A stretch of 64,000 nucleotides of DNA from Streptomyces sp. Y2F8-2. GTDB taxonomy: Bacteria; Actinomycetota; Actinomycetes; Streptomycetales; Streptomycetaceae. A program made the translations under genes and the position numbers. Positions 32,988-41,375 of the stretch are shown here, one piece after another; the stretch's first letter is position 1; every line of letters starts with the position of its first letter. The notes under the pieces are model-generated. The model was not told where the DNA came from, searched no databases, and worked only from the letters and a program-made list of their open reading frames with translations. The stretch covers positions 329,892 to 393,891 of the forward strand of contig NZ_BNGS01000009.1 of NCBI RefSeq assembly GCF_014905555.1. The letters are read 5' to 3'.

Positions 32988-33743
32988 TCAGGAGGCGCGG
33001 CGCTCCGGTCCGTGGTGGATCTCGATGTCGCCGCCGAAGGTCAGGCGGCAGGTGTCGGCGCGGTAGGTCGCGACGGAGACGGCCGCGGTGCGTCCACCGG
33101 AGTGGAAGCGGGTGGTGACGACGAGGACGGGCGCACCGGGCAGCCGGTCCAGTTCCTTGGCGTCCTCGGCGCTGACCGAGCCCAGCTCGACCGCCTGGTC
33201 CCGGCCCTCCAGCACCAGGTGCTGCAGCTCGCGCAGCACGGCACGCGCGCGTGCCGCACCGGAGGGGGCGTCGATCGCCGAGAGGTCGGGCACCGAGGAG
33301 TGCGGGATGTGGAGCAGCTCGGCGGCCACGGGCCGGCCCTGCGACACGCGGGAGCGGCGTACCGTGTGCACCTGCTCGCCCTGGTCGGTCTCCAGGAGGT
33401 CGGCCACCGCGGCGGGCGGGACCACGTCCGTGCAGTCGGTGGGCTGCCAGTCGTCGCCGGCCGCCCCCGGCCAGGTGTGCCCCTCGGCGCCCACGGCCAC
33501 CCCGACGCGCGGCGGAGCGACGGTGGTGCCGACCCCGCGGCGGCGCTGCAGACGGCCCTCCAGCTCGAGCTGCTCCAGCGCCTGGCGGAGCGTGGCGCGG
33601 GCGACGCCGAACCTGGCGGCGAGGTCGCGTTCGTTGGGCAGGATCTCGCCCACGGAGAACTCGGAGTCGAGTGCTTCGGTGAGCACGGTCTTGAGATGCC
33701 AGTACTTGGGCTCCGGCACCGATTCCAGCTGCGTGGTCCCCAC
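32988..33743 (-). CDS. GntR family regulator with UTRA domain
   Basis: 251 residues. N-terminal winged helix (about 12-78; NERDLAARFGVARATLRQAL) and C-terminal UTRA ligand-binding domain (about 95-245; VHTVRRSRVSQGRPVAAELL, PVLVVTTRFHSGGRTAAVS), the HutC subfamily, which often senses sugars, amino sugars or amino acids. GTG start at 33743. Alone, so its regulon is elsewhere. Confidence 0.92.
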   Translation of the reverse strand: MGTTQLESVPEPKYWHLKTVLTEALDSEFSVGEILPNERDLAARFGVARATLRQALEQLELEGRLQRRRGVGTTVAPPRVGVAVGAEGHTWPGAAGDDWQPTDCTDVVPPAAVADLLETDQGEQVHTVRRSRVSQGRPVAAELLHIPHSSVPDLSAIDAPSGAARARAVLRELQHLVLEGRDQAVELGSVSAEDAKELDRLPGAPVLVVTTRFHSGGRTAAVSVATYRADTCRLTFGGDIEIHHGPERRAS

Positions 33744-33774
33744 CCTGTCCTCCGCGATCGCCGTGGCCCGGCGG

Positions 33775-33799
33775 CTTTAAGCGCCCTTGTTTTTTAAAG
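33775..33799. promoter_or_regulatory. AT-rich inverted repeat upstream of GntR gene
   Basis: CTTTAA and TTAAAG face each other across 13 bp, with a T-run inside, 32 bp upstream of the GntR start. Candidate autoregulatory operator or promoter core; inference from position. Confidence 0.4.
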
Positions 33800-33972
33800 G
33801 TTGTTGCACTTCTCTGCGACCATAGGGCGGCCCCCACCCTTGGTCAAGACCAATCCTCGACCGACTGCGCGGTTCCTGTGCGATCTGTCATGAAGCGTTC
33901 ACAGCGCGTTCGCGGTGGGCGACGCGTACGACATGTCGATGAAGCCTCCGTTCACGGGCGTGGTGGTACGGA

Positions 33973-34011
33973 GACTTCGCGGACGTGGCGCCACGAGGAC
34001 TTCGCGGACGT
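33973..34011. repeat. 14-bp direct repeat downstream of sigJ
   Basis: GACTTCGCGGACGT occurs at 33973-33986 and 33998-34011, 25 bp apart, and the block is flanked by GTACGGAG on both sides. It lies just behind the sigJ stop. No function apparent. Confidence 0.55.
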
Positions 34012-34031
34012 CGTCGTACGGAGGTCCCCGA

Positions 34032-34931
34032 TCACTCTTCCGGCAGCCGGTCCACCGGCAGGGAGCCCAACTTGTCCGGGTTGCGGATGGCGTAGACGCA
34101 CTGGACGCGCCCGTCCACCACGTCCACCTGGAACACGGTGTCGGGCTTGCCGCCGGACAGGACGAGCAGGGCGGGACCGCCGTTGAGCTCCAGGAATCGC
34201 AGCGACATGTCCGCCGGAGGCTGCCCGGCCACGGCGGCGAGGAACCGGCCGACCTTGTCCGCGCTCCGCAGGACGCGCAGCGGTGCCTTGGCGCGGCCGC
34301 CGCTGTCGCCGATCAGCCGTGCGTCCGGGGCGAGCAGTTCCATCAGCCCCTTGAGGTCGCCCTCGACGGCGGCGGCGAGGAAACGCTCGGTCAGGTCGCG
34401 GCGTTCGGCGGGGTCGACGTCGTAGCGCGGCCGACGTTCGTCGACGTGCTTGCGGGCGCGTGCGGCGAGTTGGCGCACCGCGGCCTCACTGCGGTCGAGG
34501 GTGGCGGCGATCTCCCCGAACGGGAATCCGAAGGCCTCCCTGAGCACGAACACCGCGCGCTCCAGGGGCGACAGGGACTCCAGGACGACGAGGACGGCGA
34601 GCGAGACGGAGTCGGCGAGCACGGCCCGGTCCGCCGCGTCCGGCGCCGTGTCGCCGAAGTCGGTGACGTAGGGCTCGGGCAGCCAGGGCCCGACGTAGGC
34701 CTCCTTGCGGGCCTGCGCCTGACGCAGCCGGTCGACGGCCAGCCGGGTGGTGACGCGGACGAGGTAGGCGCGCGGTTCGCGCACCGCGTCGCGGTCGGCG
34801 CGGGACCAGCGCAGCCAGGCCTCCTGGACGACGTCCTCGGCGTCGGCCACCCGGCCGAGCATGCGGTAGGCCACTCCCATCAGGACGGGGCGGTGCTGTT
34901 CGAAGGCCTCGGTCGTGGTGTCGGTCGTCAC
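34032..34931 (-). CDS. sigJ: ECF sigma factor, SigJ family
   Basis: 299 residues: sigma-70 region 2 (about 10-75; RPVLMGVAYRMLGRVADAED), region 4 (about 120-170; LSPLERAVFVLREAFGFPFG) and a C-terminal SnoaL-like domain (about 190-290; VVDGRVQCVYAIRNPDKLGS). SigJ-type factors have no separate anti-sigma; the SnoaL domain regulates activity. GTG at 34931 chosen because upstream residues of the frame look unconserved. It diverges from an alpha/beta hydrolase across 177 bp. Confidence 0.9.
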   Translation of the reverse strand: MTTDTTTEAFEQHRPVLMGVAYRMLGRVADAEDVVQEAWLRWSRADRDAVREPRAYLVRVTTRLAVDRLRQAQARKEAYVGPWLPEPYVTDFGDTAPDAADRAVLADSVSLAVLVVLESLSPLERAVFVLREAFGFPFGEIAATLDRSEAAVRQLAARARKHVDERRPRYDVDPAERRDLTERFLAAAVEGDLKGLMELLAPDARLIGDSGGRAKAPLRVLRSADKVGRFLAAVAGQPPADMSLRFLELNGGPALLVLSGGKPDTVFQVDVVDGRVQCVYAIRNPDKLGSLPVDRLPEE

Positions 34932-35108
34932 CGCCCCATCCCATCCGACACGCTCCCACCATGTCCAGGAGACAAGGCGGTTGACGCAGCACAATGGCCG
35001 GCGGACCGCCTGCGGCCGAACGGCCTCGACCCAGGGGCTACCCGCGGGTAGTAATTGCTGACAAGCTGTCTACCACATCGTCCGTGCCCCCAGACGAGGA
35101 GCAGCACC

Positions 35109-35939
35109 ATGCCGGCCACGGTCTCCTTCAGCGTCCCCTCCCCGCACGGCCCACGGACCGTGACCGTCTCCTACGCGCGCGTGGGCGCGGGCGAACCGCT
35201 CCTGCTGCTGCACGGCATCGGCCACCACCGGCAGGCCTGGGACCCGGTCGTGGACATCCTGGCGACCGAGCGGGACGTGATCGCTGTCGACCTCCCCGGC
35301 TTCGGCGCGTCCCCGGCCCTGCCGGAGGGGCTGGCCTACGACCTGTCGACCGTGGTGCCGGCGCTCGGCTCGCTGTGCGAGGCGCTGGGGATCGAGCGTC
35401 CGCACGTGGCGGGCAACTCCCTCGGCGGACTCCTTGCCCTGGAGCTGGGCCGCGAGAAGCTCGTACGGTCCGTCACCGCCCTCGCGCCCGCCGGTTTCTG
35501 GACCCCCGTCGAGCGCCGGTACGCGTTCACGGTCCTTTCCGCGATGCGACAGGCCGCGCGGAACACGCCGCTGCCGGTGGTGGAACGGCTGTCCCGCACG
35601 GCGGCCGGACGGACGGTCCTGACGAGCACCATCTACGCCCGTCCCGGGCGCCGTTCACCCGAGGCCGTCGTCGCCGAGACCCTGGCGCTGGCCCGCGCAG
35701 AGGGGTTCGCCGAGACCCTCCGGGCGGGCACGTCCGTCCAGTTCACCGAGGACGTGCCCGGGCTGCCGGTCACCGTGGCATGGGGCACCAGGGACCGGCT
35801 GCTGCTGTACCGTCAGGGCGTTCGCGCCAAGCGGATCATCCCCGGGGCCCGGCTGGTGCGGCTGCCCGGCTGCGGGCACGTCCCGATGAACGACGACCCC
35901 GCGCTGGTCGCCCGGGTCATCCTGGACGGCAGCCGCTGA
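35109..35939 (+). CDS. Alpha/beta fold hydrolase
   Basis: 276 residues. LLLLHGIGHHRQAWDPV has the oxyanion HG motif, GNSLGGLLALELG the nucleophile Ser, and LPGCGHVPMNDDP the catalytic His; WGTRDRLL supplies the Asp. Cytoplasmic, of unknown substrate (esterase, epoxide hydrolase or haloalkane-type). ATG at 35109 follows GAGGAGCAGC. Diverges from sigJ. Confidence 0.92.
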   Translation: MPATVSFSVPSPHGPRTVTVSYARVGAGEPLLLLHGIGHHRQAWDPVVDILATERDVIAVDLPGFGASPALPEGLAYDLSTVVPALGSLCEALGIERPHVAGNSLGGLLALELGREKLVRSVTALAPAGFWTPVERRYAFTVLSAMRQAARNTPLPVVERLSRTAAGRTVLTSTIYARPGRRSPEAVVAETLALARAEGFAETLRAGTSVQFTEDVPGLPVTVAWGTRDRLLLYRQGVRAKRIIPGARLVRLPGCGHVPMNDDPALVARVILDGSR

Positions 35940-36152
35940 CCCGGCCGGGCGGTCCTTGGCGCGGGCGGCCGAAGCCGGTTCGGCGCTGCGTCCGTCGTCC
36001 GCGTACGGGACGGCGGCCGGCGACGGCGTACGACTGGCGCTGGTTGCGCGCACACGCCCCGGTACATGCCTCCATGTCCGGGAGGGCGTACGGCGATGGG
36101 GGACGCCACGCGCGCGGGACGCGTGTCCTTCACCGTGCGGCCGGAGTCCGTT
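35940..36152. other. Intergenic region upstream of phoD
   Basis: Nothing recognisable apart from the candidate PHO box at its right end; open frames here are shadows of GC-rich DNA. Confidence 0.4.
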
Positions 36153-36174
36153 GTTCACTTGCGGTTTCCGTGCG
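36153..36174 (+). promoter_or_regulatory. Candidate PHO box upstream of phoD
   Basis: Two adjacent 11-bp units, GTTCACTTGCG and GTTTCCGTGCG, match the Streptomyces PhoP direct-repeat unit GTTCACCnnnn: the first at 6 of 7 core positions, the second at 4 of 7. They lie 67 bp before the phosphatase ATG. PhoP control of alkaline phosphatases is established in Streptomyces; binding here is inferred. Confidence 0.5.
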
Positions 36175-36240
36175 CGCCGCGGCGGACCAGTAGGTGTTGC
36201 GGTGCCCATCGGCCGGAATACGTCCCTGGAGGCGCATCCC

Positions 36241-37827
36241 ATGTCACACCGTCCCTTCCCCGGCCGCCGCAGCGTGCTGCGCGGCTCCCTGGCCGCTTCG
36301 GCGGCCCTGACCCTGCCCACCGCGCTCGGCGCGGCGCCGGCGTTCTCACTGTCGGGACGCCCGAAGGCGGGATGGGGCGTCCAGGCCGGCGACGTGACCG
36401 CCCACTCCGGTCTGGTCTGGGTGCGCTCGGACCGCCCGGCCCGGATGATCGTCGAGACCGCCGCGACCGAGTCGTTCCGCGACCCGCGCAGATGGCAGGG
36501 GCCGCTGCTGGGCCCGGACACCGACTTCACCGGCACCACGCGGCTGCACGGGCTGCCCGCCGGCGAGCAGATCCACTACCGGGTGCTGCTGGCCGACCCG
36601 GACGACCCGCGCCGCACCGGCGAGCCGGTGACCGGCACCTTCCGTACGACGCCTCTCCAGCGGCGCCGCGGGGTGCGATTCCTGTGGTCGGGCGACCTGG
36701 CCGGGCAGGGCTGGGGCATCAACCCGGACCTCGGCGGTTACCGGATCTACGACGCGATGGCGAAGCTGGACCCGGACTTCTTCCTGTGCAGCGGTGACAA
36801 CATCTACGCCGACGGTCCCATCTCGGCCACCCAGACCCTGCCCGACGGCAGCACCTGGCGGAACATCACCACCGAGGAGAAGTCCAAGGTCGCCGAGACC
36901 CTGGCCGAGTACCGCGGCAACTTCCGCTACAACCTGCTCGACGAGAACCTCAAGCGGTTCAACGCCCAGGTGCCGTCGATCATCCAGTGGGACGACCACG
37001 AGGTGCGCAACAACTGGTACCCGGGCGAGGTGATCGCCTCCTCCGACACCCGCTACACCGAGAAGAGCGTCGACGTGCTCGCCGCCCGCGCCCGGCGCGC
37101 GTTCAGCGAGTACTTCCCGATCTCCACGCTGCAGCCGGGCGACAAGAACGGCCGGGTGTACCGGGTCATGCGGCACGGTCCCCTGCTGGACGTGTTCGTG
37201 CTGGACATGCGCACCTACCGCAACGCCAACTCGCCCGACAACCAGACGGTCGACCCGCAGGGCATCCTCGGTGCCGAGCAGTTGGAGTGGCTCAAGCGCG
37301 AGTTGGCCGCATCCCGCGCGGTCTGGAAGGTGATCGCCGCCGACATGCCGCTCGGCCTGGTCGTCCCGGACCCCATGGAGAACAAGCCCGACTTCGAGGC
37401 CGTGGCGCAGGGCGACCCGGGCGCCCCGCTCGGGCGGGAGCTGCAGATCGCGGAGCTGCTGCGGTTCATCAAGCACCGGAGGATCACGGGCACGCTGTGG
37501 CTGACGGCCGATGTGCACCACACCTCGGCCCAGCACTACCACCCCTCGCGGGCGGCCTTCACCGACTTCGAGCCGTTCTGGGAGTTCGTCTCGGGCCCGC
37601 TCAACGCCGGCGCGTTCCCGGCGAGCGCGCTCGACGGCACGTTCGGCCCGGAGCGGGTGTTCGTGAAGGCGCCGACCGCCTCGAACGTCTCCCCCGCCGG
37701 CGGTTACCAGTTCTTCGGTGAGGTGGACATCGACGGCGACAGCGGTGAGTTGACGGTCCGTCTGCGGGAGCAGGACGGTACTGTTCTGTTCACCCAGGTG
37801 CTGCAGCCGGGTCGCGTGGGCCAGTAA
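36241..37827 (+). CDS. phoD: Secreted alkaline phosphatase D (PhoD family)
   Basis: 528 residues. A Tat signal peptide (GRRSVLRGSLAASAALTLP) precedes an N-terminal beta domain (about 45-140) and the metallophosphatase domain: FLWSGDLAG, FLCSGDNIYADGP, IQWDDHEVRNNWYPG, VFVLDMRTYRNAN and LTADVHHTSAQHYHPSR. PhoD enzymes release phosphate from mono- and diesters outside the cell using calcium and iron. ATG at 36241 after GGAGGCG. A candidate PHO box lies upstream and a strong terminator follows. Confidence 0.95.
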   Translation: MSHRPFPGRRSVLRGSLAASAALTLPTALGAAPAFSLSGRPKAGWGVQAGDVTAHSGLVWVRSDRPARMIVETAATESFRDPRRWQGPLLGPDTDFTGTTRLHGLPAGEQIHYRVLLADPDDPRRTGEPVTGTFRTTPLQRRRGVRFLWSGDLAGQGWGINPDLGGYRIYDAMAKLDPDFFLCSGDNIYADGPISATQTLPDGSTWRNITTEEKSKVAETLAEYRGNFRYNLLDENLKRFNAQVPSIIQWDDHEVRNNWYPGEVIASSDTRYTEKSVDVLAARARRAFSEYFPISTLQPGDKNGRVYRVMRHGPLLDVFVLDMRTYRNANSPDNQTVDPQGILGAEQLEWLKRELAASRAVWKVIAADMPLGLVVPDPMENKPDFEAVAQGDPGAPLGRELQIAELLRFIKHRRITGTLWLTADVHHTSAQHYHPSRAAFTDFEPFWEFVSGPLNAGAFPASALDGTFGPERVFVKAPTASNVSPAGGYQFFGEVDIDGDSGELTVRLREQDGTVLFTQVLQPGRVGQ

Positions 37828-37861
37828 CGGGCCCGCCGCTTCGGCTACCCTCACTCACCGC

Positions 37862-37894
37862 GCCGCGCACCGGCGTCATCCCCCGGTGCGCGGC
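37862..37894 (+). terminator. Terminator after phoD
   Basis: A 12-bp perfect stem (GCCGCGCACCGG with CCGGTGCGCGGC) and 9-nt loop 34 bp after the stop codon. Confidence 0.8.
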
Positions 37895-38015
37895 ATCGTG
37901 GTCGCCGCCGCCTACGCATCTCGTACAAGAAGCAATAAAAGGGACAGATCTATACTTAACCGATCAGTCACAAAGCGTTCGTGATCACGCAACACCCTTC
38001 CTGCACAGTACTTGC

Positions 38016-39449
38016 ATGACTCCAGACATGTCTGATGTGAGGCGCGCGAAGAACGGCCGCCCGGTGCACCACTGGCGACGCGACCTCGTGGAACTCGCTG
38101 CCCTGTTCACGGCGGTCGCGGTGGCGGACGTGACGGCCAACCTGGTCGGGCACGGGCCCGACGGCCCCGCCCTCCTCGTGATCTCGGCGGTGGCGCTGGT
38201 GGCGACGGCCGCGTTCCACGCATGGTGGTCACGCCGCCACGGCCATGCGCCGCCCTCGGTCGATACCGGCGCCCGGCCGTTCCCCGAGGCGGAGCAGGCC
38301 GGGCCGTCCGGGACCGACGCGGCCGACGGGGCCAGCACGCTGTGGCGGATGCGGACGACGGTGAAGGACGAGCCGGGCTCGCTGGCCGCGCTGTGCACGG
38401 CGCTGGCGAGGCTGCGCATCGACATCCTCAGCCTGCAGACACACCCGCTGGCGCACGGCACGGTCGACGAGTTCCTGCTGCGGGCGCCCGCCGTCGTGGA
38501 GGCCGGCGAGGTCACCCGGGCCGTGTCGCAGGCCGGCGGCGACGAGACCTGGATCGAGCGGGCCGACGCACACGACCTGGTGGACGTCCCGACCCGGGTA
38601 CTCGGACTCGCCGCGCGCACCGCGCTGGACGCGGCCGAACTTCCCCTGGCCTTGCGGCAGTTGCTCGGCCGGTGCACCATCCGCTCCCTGCCCGCCGTCT
38701 CCCCCGGCTCCGGCCGGGCCCAGGAGGAGGCTCCCGTCGAGGGCACCCTGGAGGACACGGTGATGCGGCTGCGGGCGCCGGAAGGCGGGGTGGTCACGGT
38801 GGAGCGGCCGTATCTGCCGTTCACGCCGACGGAGTTCGCGCGGGCACGCGCGCTGGTGGATCTGGACACACGGCTCGGTCCGCGCATCCCGCGCAGCCAG
38901 GACGTGCTGACGCTGCCGGAAGGCAACGCGATCACCGTGCGGCGAGCGGACACCTCCGACCTGAAGGCGGCGAAGGAGATGCACGCCCGGTGCTCGGCGC
39001 GCACTCTGAGCATGCGCTACCACGGGCCGGTCCACGACGCGGGTCGCTATCTGGGCCACCTGCTCAGCCCGCGCTTCGGCCGCACCCTGGCCGTGCAGAC
39101 CGGATCGGGCCGCATCGTCGGCCTCGGGCACCTGCTGTGGGACGGCGACGAGACGGAGGTCGCGCTGCTCGTCGAGGACGAGTGGCAGCGGCGCGGCATC
39201 GGCAGCGAACTCCTCCGCCGTCTGGTGTCGATGGCGGTCGAGGCGGGCTGCGAGAACGTCTACGCGGTCACGCAGGCGTCCAACACGGGCATGGTCGCCG
39301 CGATGCGCGGCCTCGGGCTGCCCCTCGACTACCAGATCGAGGAGGGCACCCTCGTCATCACGGCCCGCCTGGACGCGACGCCGGTTGCGTCCCGTCTGCC
39401 GTACGGCGACGCGTACGAGCGGCCCGGCTCGAGGGGCACGCGCGACTGA
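38016..39449 (+). CDS. Membrane-anchored ACT-GNAT fusion protein
   Basis: 477 residues in three parts: one or two N-terminal membrane helices (about 25-72; LVELAALFTAVAVADVTANL), an ACT-like domain (about 108-185; RTTVKDEPGSLAALCTALAR) and a GNAT acetyltransferase (about 300-455; EDEWQRRGIGSELLRRLVSM). ACT domains bind amino acids and often gate enzymes, so this may be an acetyltransferase regulated by an amino acid at the membrane. The region 37920-37960 is unusually AT-rich with TATACT at 37951, a likely -10. Confidence 0.85.
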   Translation: MTPDMSDVRRAKNGRPVHHWRRDLVELAALFTAVAVADVTANLVGHGPDGPALLVISAVALVATAAFHAWWSRRHGHAPPSVDTGARPFPEAEQAGPSGTDAADGASTLWRMRTTVKDEPGSLAALCTALARLRIDILSLQTHPLAHGTVDEFLLRAPAVVEAGEVTRAVSQAGGDETWIERADAHDLVDVPTRVLGLAARTALDAAELPLALRQLLGRCTIRSLPAVSPGSGRAQEEAPVEGTLEDTVMRLRAPEGGVVTVERPYLPFTPTEFARARALVDLDTRLGPRIPRSQDVLTLPEGNAITVRRADTSDLKAAKEMHARCSARTLSMRYHGPVHDAGRYLGHLLSPRFGRTLAVQTGSGRIVGLGHLLWDGDETEVALLVEDEWQRRGIGSELLRRLVSMAVEAGCENVYAVTQASNTGMVAAMRGLGLPLDYQIEEGTLVITARLDATPVASRLPYGDAYERPGSRGTRD

Positions 39450-39472
39450 CGGCGCGCCCGCGCACGACGGAC

Positions 39473-39509
39473 GGGGAACGGCCCGGCGCACTCCGCCGGG
39501 CCGTTCCCC
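39473..39509. terminator. Bidirectional terminator, 16-bp stem
   Basis: GGGGAACGGCCCGGCG pairs perfectly with CGCCGGGCCGTTCCCC around a 5-nt loop, between two convergent genes. Confidence 0.9.
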
Positions 39510-39527
39510 ATGCCGGGACCGGGCCCG

Positions 39528-40745
39528 CTACCGGCCGGCCATCTCCTCGCGGCGCCGGTCGCCTCCGACGTGTTCCGCTCCCAGGGACCGCTCCAGGTCG
39601 GCCCACAGGTCCTCGACGTCCTCAAGGCCCACCGACAGCCGCAGCAACCGGTCACTGACCCCGGCGCCCCGGCGGTCCTCGGCGTCGACGATGCGGTGGC
39701 TGATGGACGCCGGATGCTGGATGAGGGTGTCGACGCTGCCGAGGCTCACCGCGGGCGTGATCAGACGCACCCCGGCGATCACCGCGTGCGGATCCCCGTG
39801 CACCTCGAAGGCGACCATCGCGCCCCCGATGCGGGGGTAGTGGACGCGCGCGATCCGCGGGTCGGCCGCGAGGCGGCGGGCCAGTTCGGCGGCGGTGGCG
39901 GACGCCGCCCGTACCCGTACCGGCAGCGTCGCGAGGCCGCGGAGCAGCAGATAGCCGGCGAGCGGATGCAGCACCCCACCGGTCGCGAAGCGCACCTGCC
40001 GCAGCCGGCGTGCCAGTTCCTCGTCGCAGGCCACCACCCCGCCCATCACGTCGCCGTGCCCGCCGAGGTACTTGGTGGCACTGTGCAGCACCAGGCGCGC
40101 CCCCTGCTCGACGGGCCGCTGCAGCACGGGCGTGGCGAAGGTGTTGTCCACCAGCAGGGGAATCGAGCCGCACGCGTGCGCGACCGCCCGCAGGTCGACC
40201 TCCGCGAGCGTCGGATTGGCCGGGGACTCGACCATGACCAGGCCGGTGTCCGGGCGCAGCGCCTCCTCGATGCCGGCCGGGTCGGTCCAGGTCACCTCGG
40301 AGCCCAGCAGCCCGGCGGTCAGGAGGTGGTCGCTGCAGCCGTACAGCGGTCGTACGGCGACGACATGCCGCAGGCCGAGCGCGCCCCGGGCGAGCAGCAC
40401 GGCACTCAGGGCGGCCATGCCGCTGGCGAACGCGACCGCGCTCTCGGTGCCCTCGAGCCGGGCGAGCGCGGTCTCGAAACGGGCGACGGTCGGGTTGCCG
40501 AGCCGTGCGTAGACGGGCGGCCCCTCCAGCTCGGCGCCGTCGGCCGCGAAGGCGTCGAGGCGGGCGGCCTCGCCCCTGCTGTCCGGGGAGGGGTAGGTGG
40601 TGGACAGGTCCAGGGGCGGCGCGTGCAGCCCCAGGGCGACGAGGTCCTCGCGCCCGGCGTGCACGGCCTCGGTGGCGAGCGCCCGGCGCCCGGGCGGACC
40701 GACCGCGGGGAATCCGTTCCGCGTGTCATGAGTACGGGAATCCAT
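39528..40745 (-). CDS. Cys/Met metabolism PLP enzyme (methionine gamma-lyase/cystathionine synthase-lyase type)
   Basis: 405 residues. Fold-type I PLP enzyme: PVYARLGNPTVARFETALA, AVAFASGMAALSAVLLARG, PLLVDNTFATPVLQRPVEQG and the PLP lysine in LHSATKYLGGHGDVMGG. The C-terminus has LRLSVGLEDVEDLWADLE. Synthases and lyases cannot be separated by eye; an adjacent divergent Lrp regulator favours a catabolic lyase. ATG at 40745 chosen over 40763. Confidence 0.9.
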   Translation of the reverse strand: MDSRTHDTRNGFPAVGPPGRRALATEAVHAGREDLVALGLHAPPLDLSTTYPSPDSRGEAARLDAFAADGAELEGPPVYARLGNPTVARFETALARLEGTESAVAFASGMAALSAVLLARGALGLRHVVAVRPLYGCSDHLLTAGLLGSEVTWTDPAGIEEALRPDTGLVMVESPANPTLAEVDLRAVAHACGSIPLLVDNTFATPVLQRPVEQGARLVLHSATKYLGGHGDVMGGVVACDEELARRLRQVRFATGGVLHPLAGYLLLRGLATLPVRVRAASATAAELARRLAADPRIARVHYPRIGGAMVAFEVHGDPHAVIAGVRLITPAVSLGSVDTLIQHPASISHRIVDAEDRRGAGVSDRLLRLSVGLEDVEDLWADLERSLGAEHVGGDRRREEMAGR

Positions 40746-40805
40746 GGACCGCAGACTGAACACCGGCCGGGCTCACGGCGGCGAAACCCGTGTTACGTTC
40801 GGCGC
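40746..40805. promoter_or_regulatory. Divergent promoter with candidate Lrp site
   Basis: AACACCGG and CCCGTGTT form a 7-of-8 inverted repeat across the 60-bp intergenic region; TTACGTTC near the Lrp ATG may be a -10. Typical position for an Lrp/AsnC operator controlling both genes. Confidence 0.4.
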
Positions 40806-41291
40806 ATGGCCGAATCCGTCGTACTGGACCCGGTGGACCTGCATCTGCTGCGGCTTTTGCAGAACGACGCCCGGGCCACCTACCGGGACCTCTCCGCTCA
40901 GGTCGGGGTCGCGCCCTCGACCTGCCTGGACCGGGTGACCCGGCTGCGCCGCTCGGGCGTGATCCTCGGCCATCAGCTGCGGCTGGACCCGGCGAAGCTG
41001 GGGCGCGGCCTGGAAGCGCTGCTGTCGGTGCAGGTCAGACCGCACCGGCGGGAGCTGGTCGGTCCGTTCGTGGAGCGCATCCGGGCGCTGCCCGAGTCCC
41101 GTACCGTCTTCCACCTCACCGGCCCGGACGACTACCTCGTGCATGTCGCGGTCGCGGACATGGCGGATCTTCAGCGACTGGTGCTCGACGAGTTCACGGC
41201 ACGGCGGGAAGTGGCGCGGGTGGAGACCCGGTTGATCTTCCAGCAGTGGGACTGCGGTCCGCTGCTGCCCCCGGGTCAGACCCCTGCGTGA
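40806..41291 (+). CDS. Lrp/AsnC family transcriptional regulator
   Basis: 161 residues. N-terminal helix-turn-helix (about 8-60; LDPVDLHLLRLLQNDARATY, VGVAPSTCLDRVTRL) and RAM ligand-binding domain (about 70-150; TVFHLTGPDDYLVHVAVADM). Divergent from the methionine-gamma-lyase-type gene, so it likely activates that gene in response to its amino-acid substrate. Confidence 0.93.
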   Translation: MAESVVLDPVDLHLLRLLQNDARATYRDLSAQVGVAPSTCLDRVTRLRRSGVILGHQLRLDPAKLGRGLEALLSVQVRPHRRELVGPFVERIRALPESRTVFHLTGPDDYLVHVAVADMADLQRLVLDEFTARREVARVETRLIFQQWDCGPLLPPGQTPA

Positions 41292-41375
41292 ATCGTGCCG
41301 AAACCCGCGGCCAGAGGTAAGCCGAGCGCGGAATCCACGTGACGCGCGCCACGCGGCCGTATGAGGATTGTCCGC

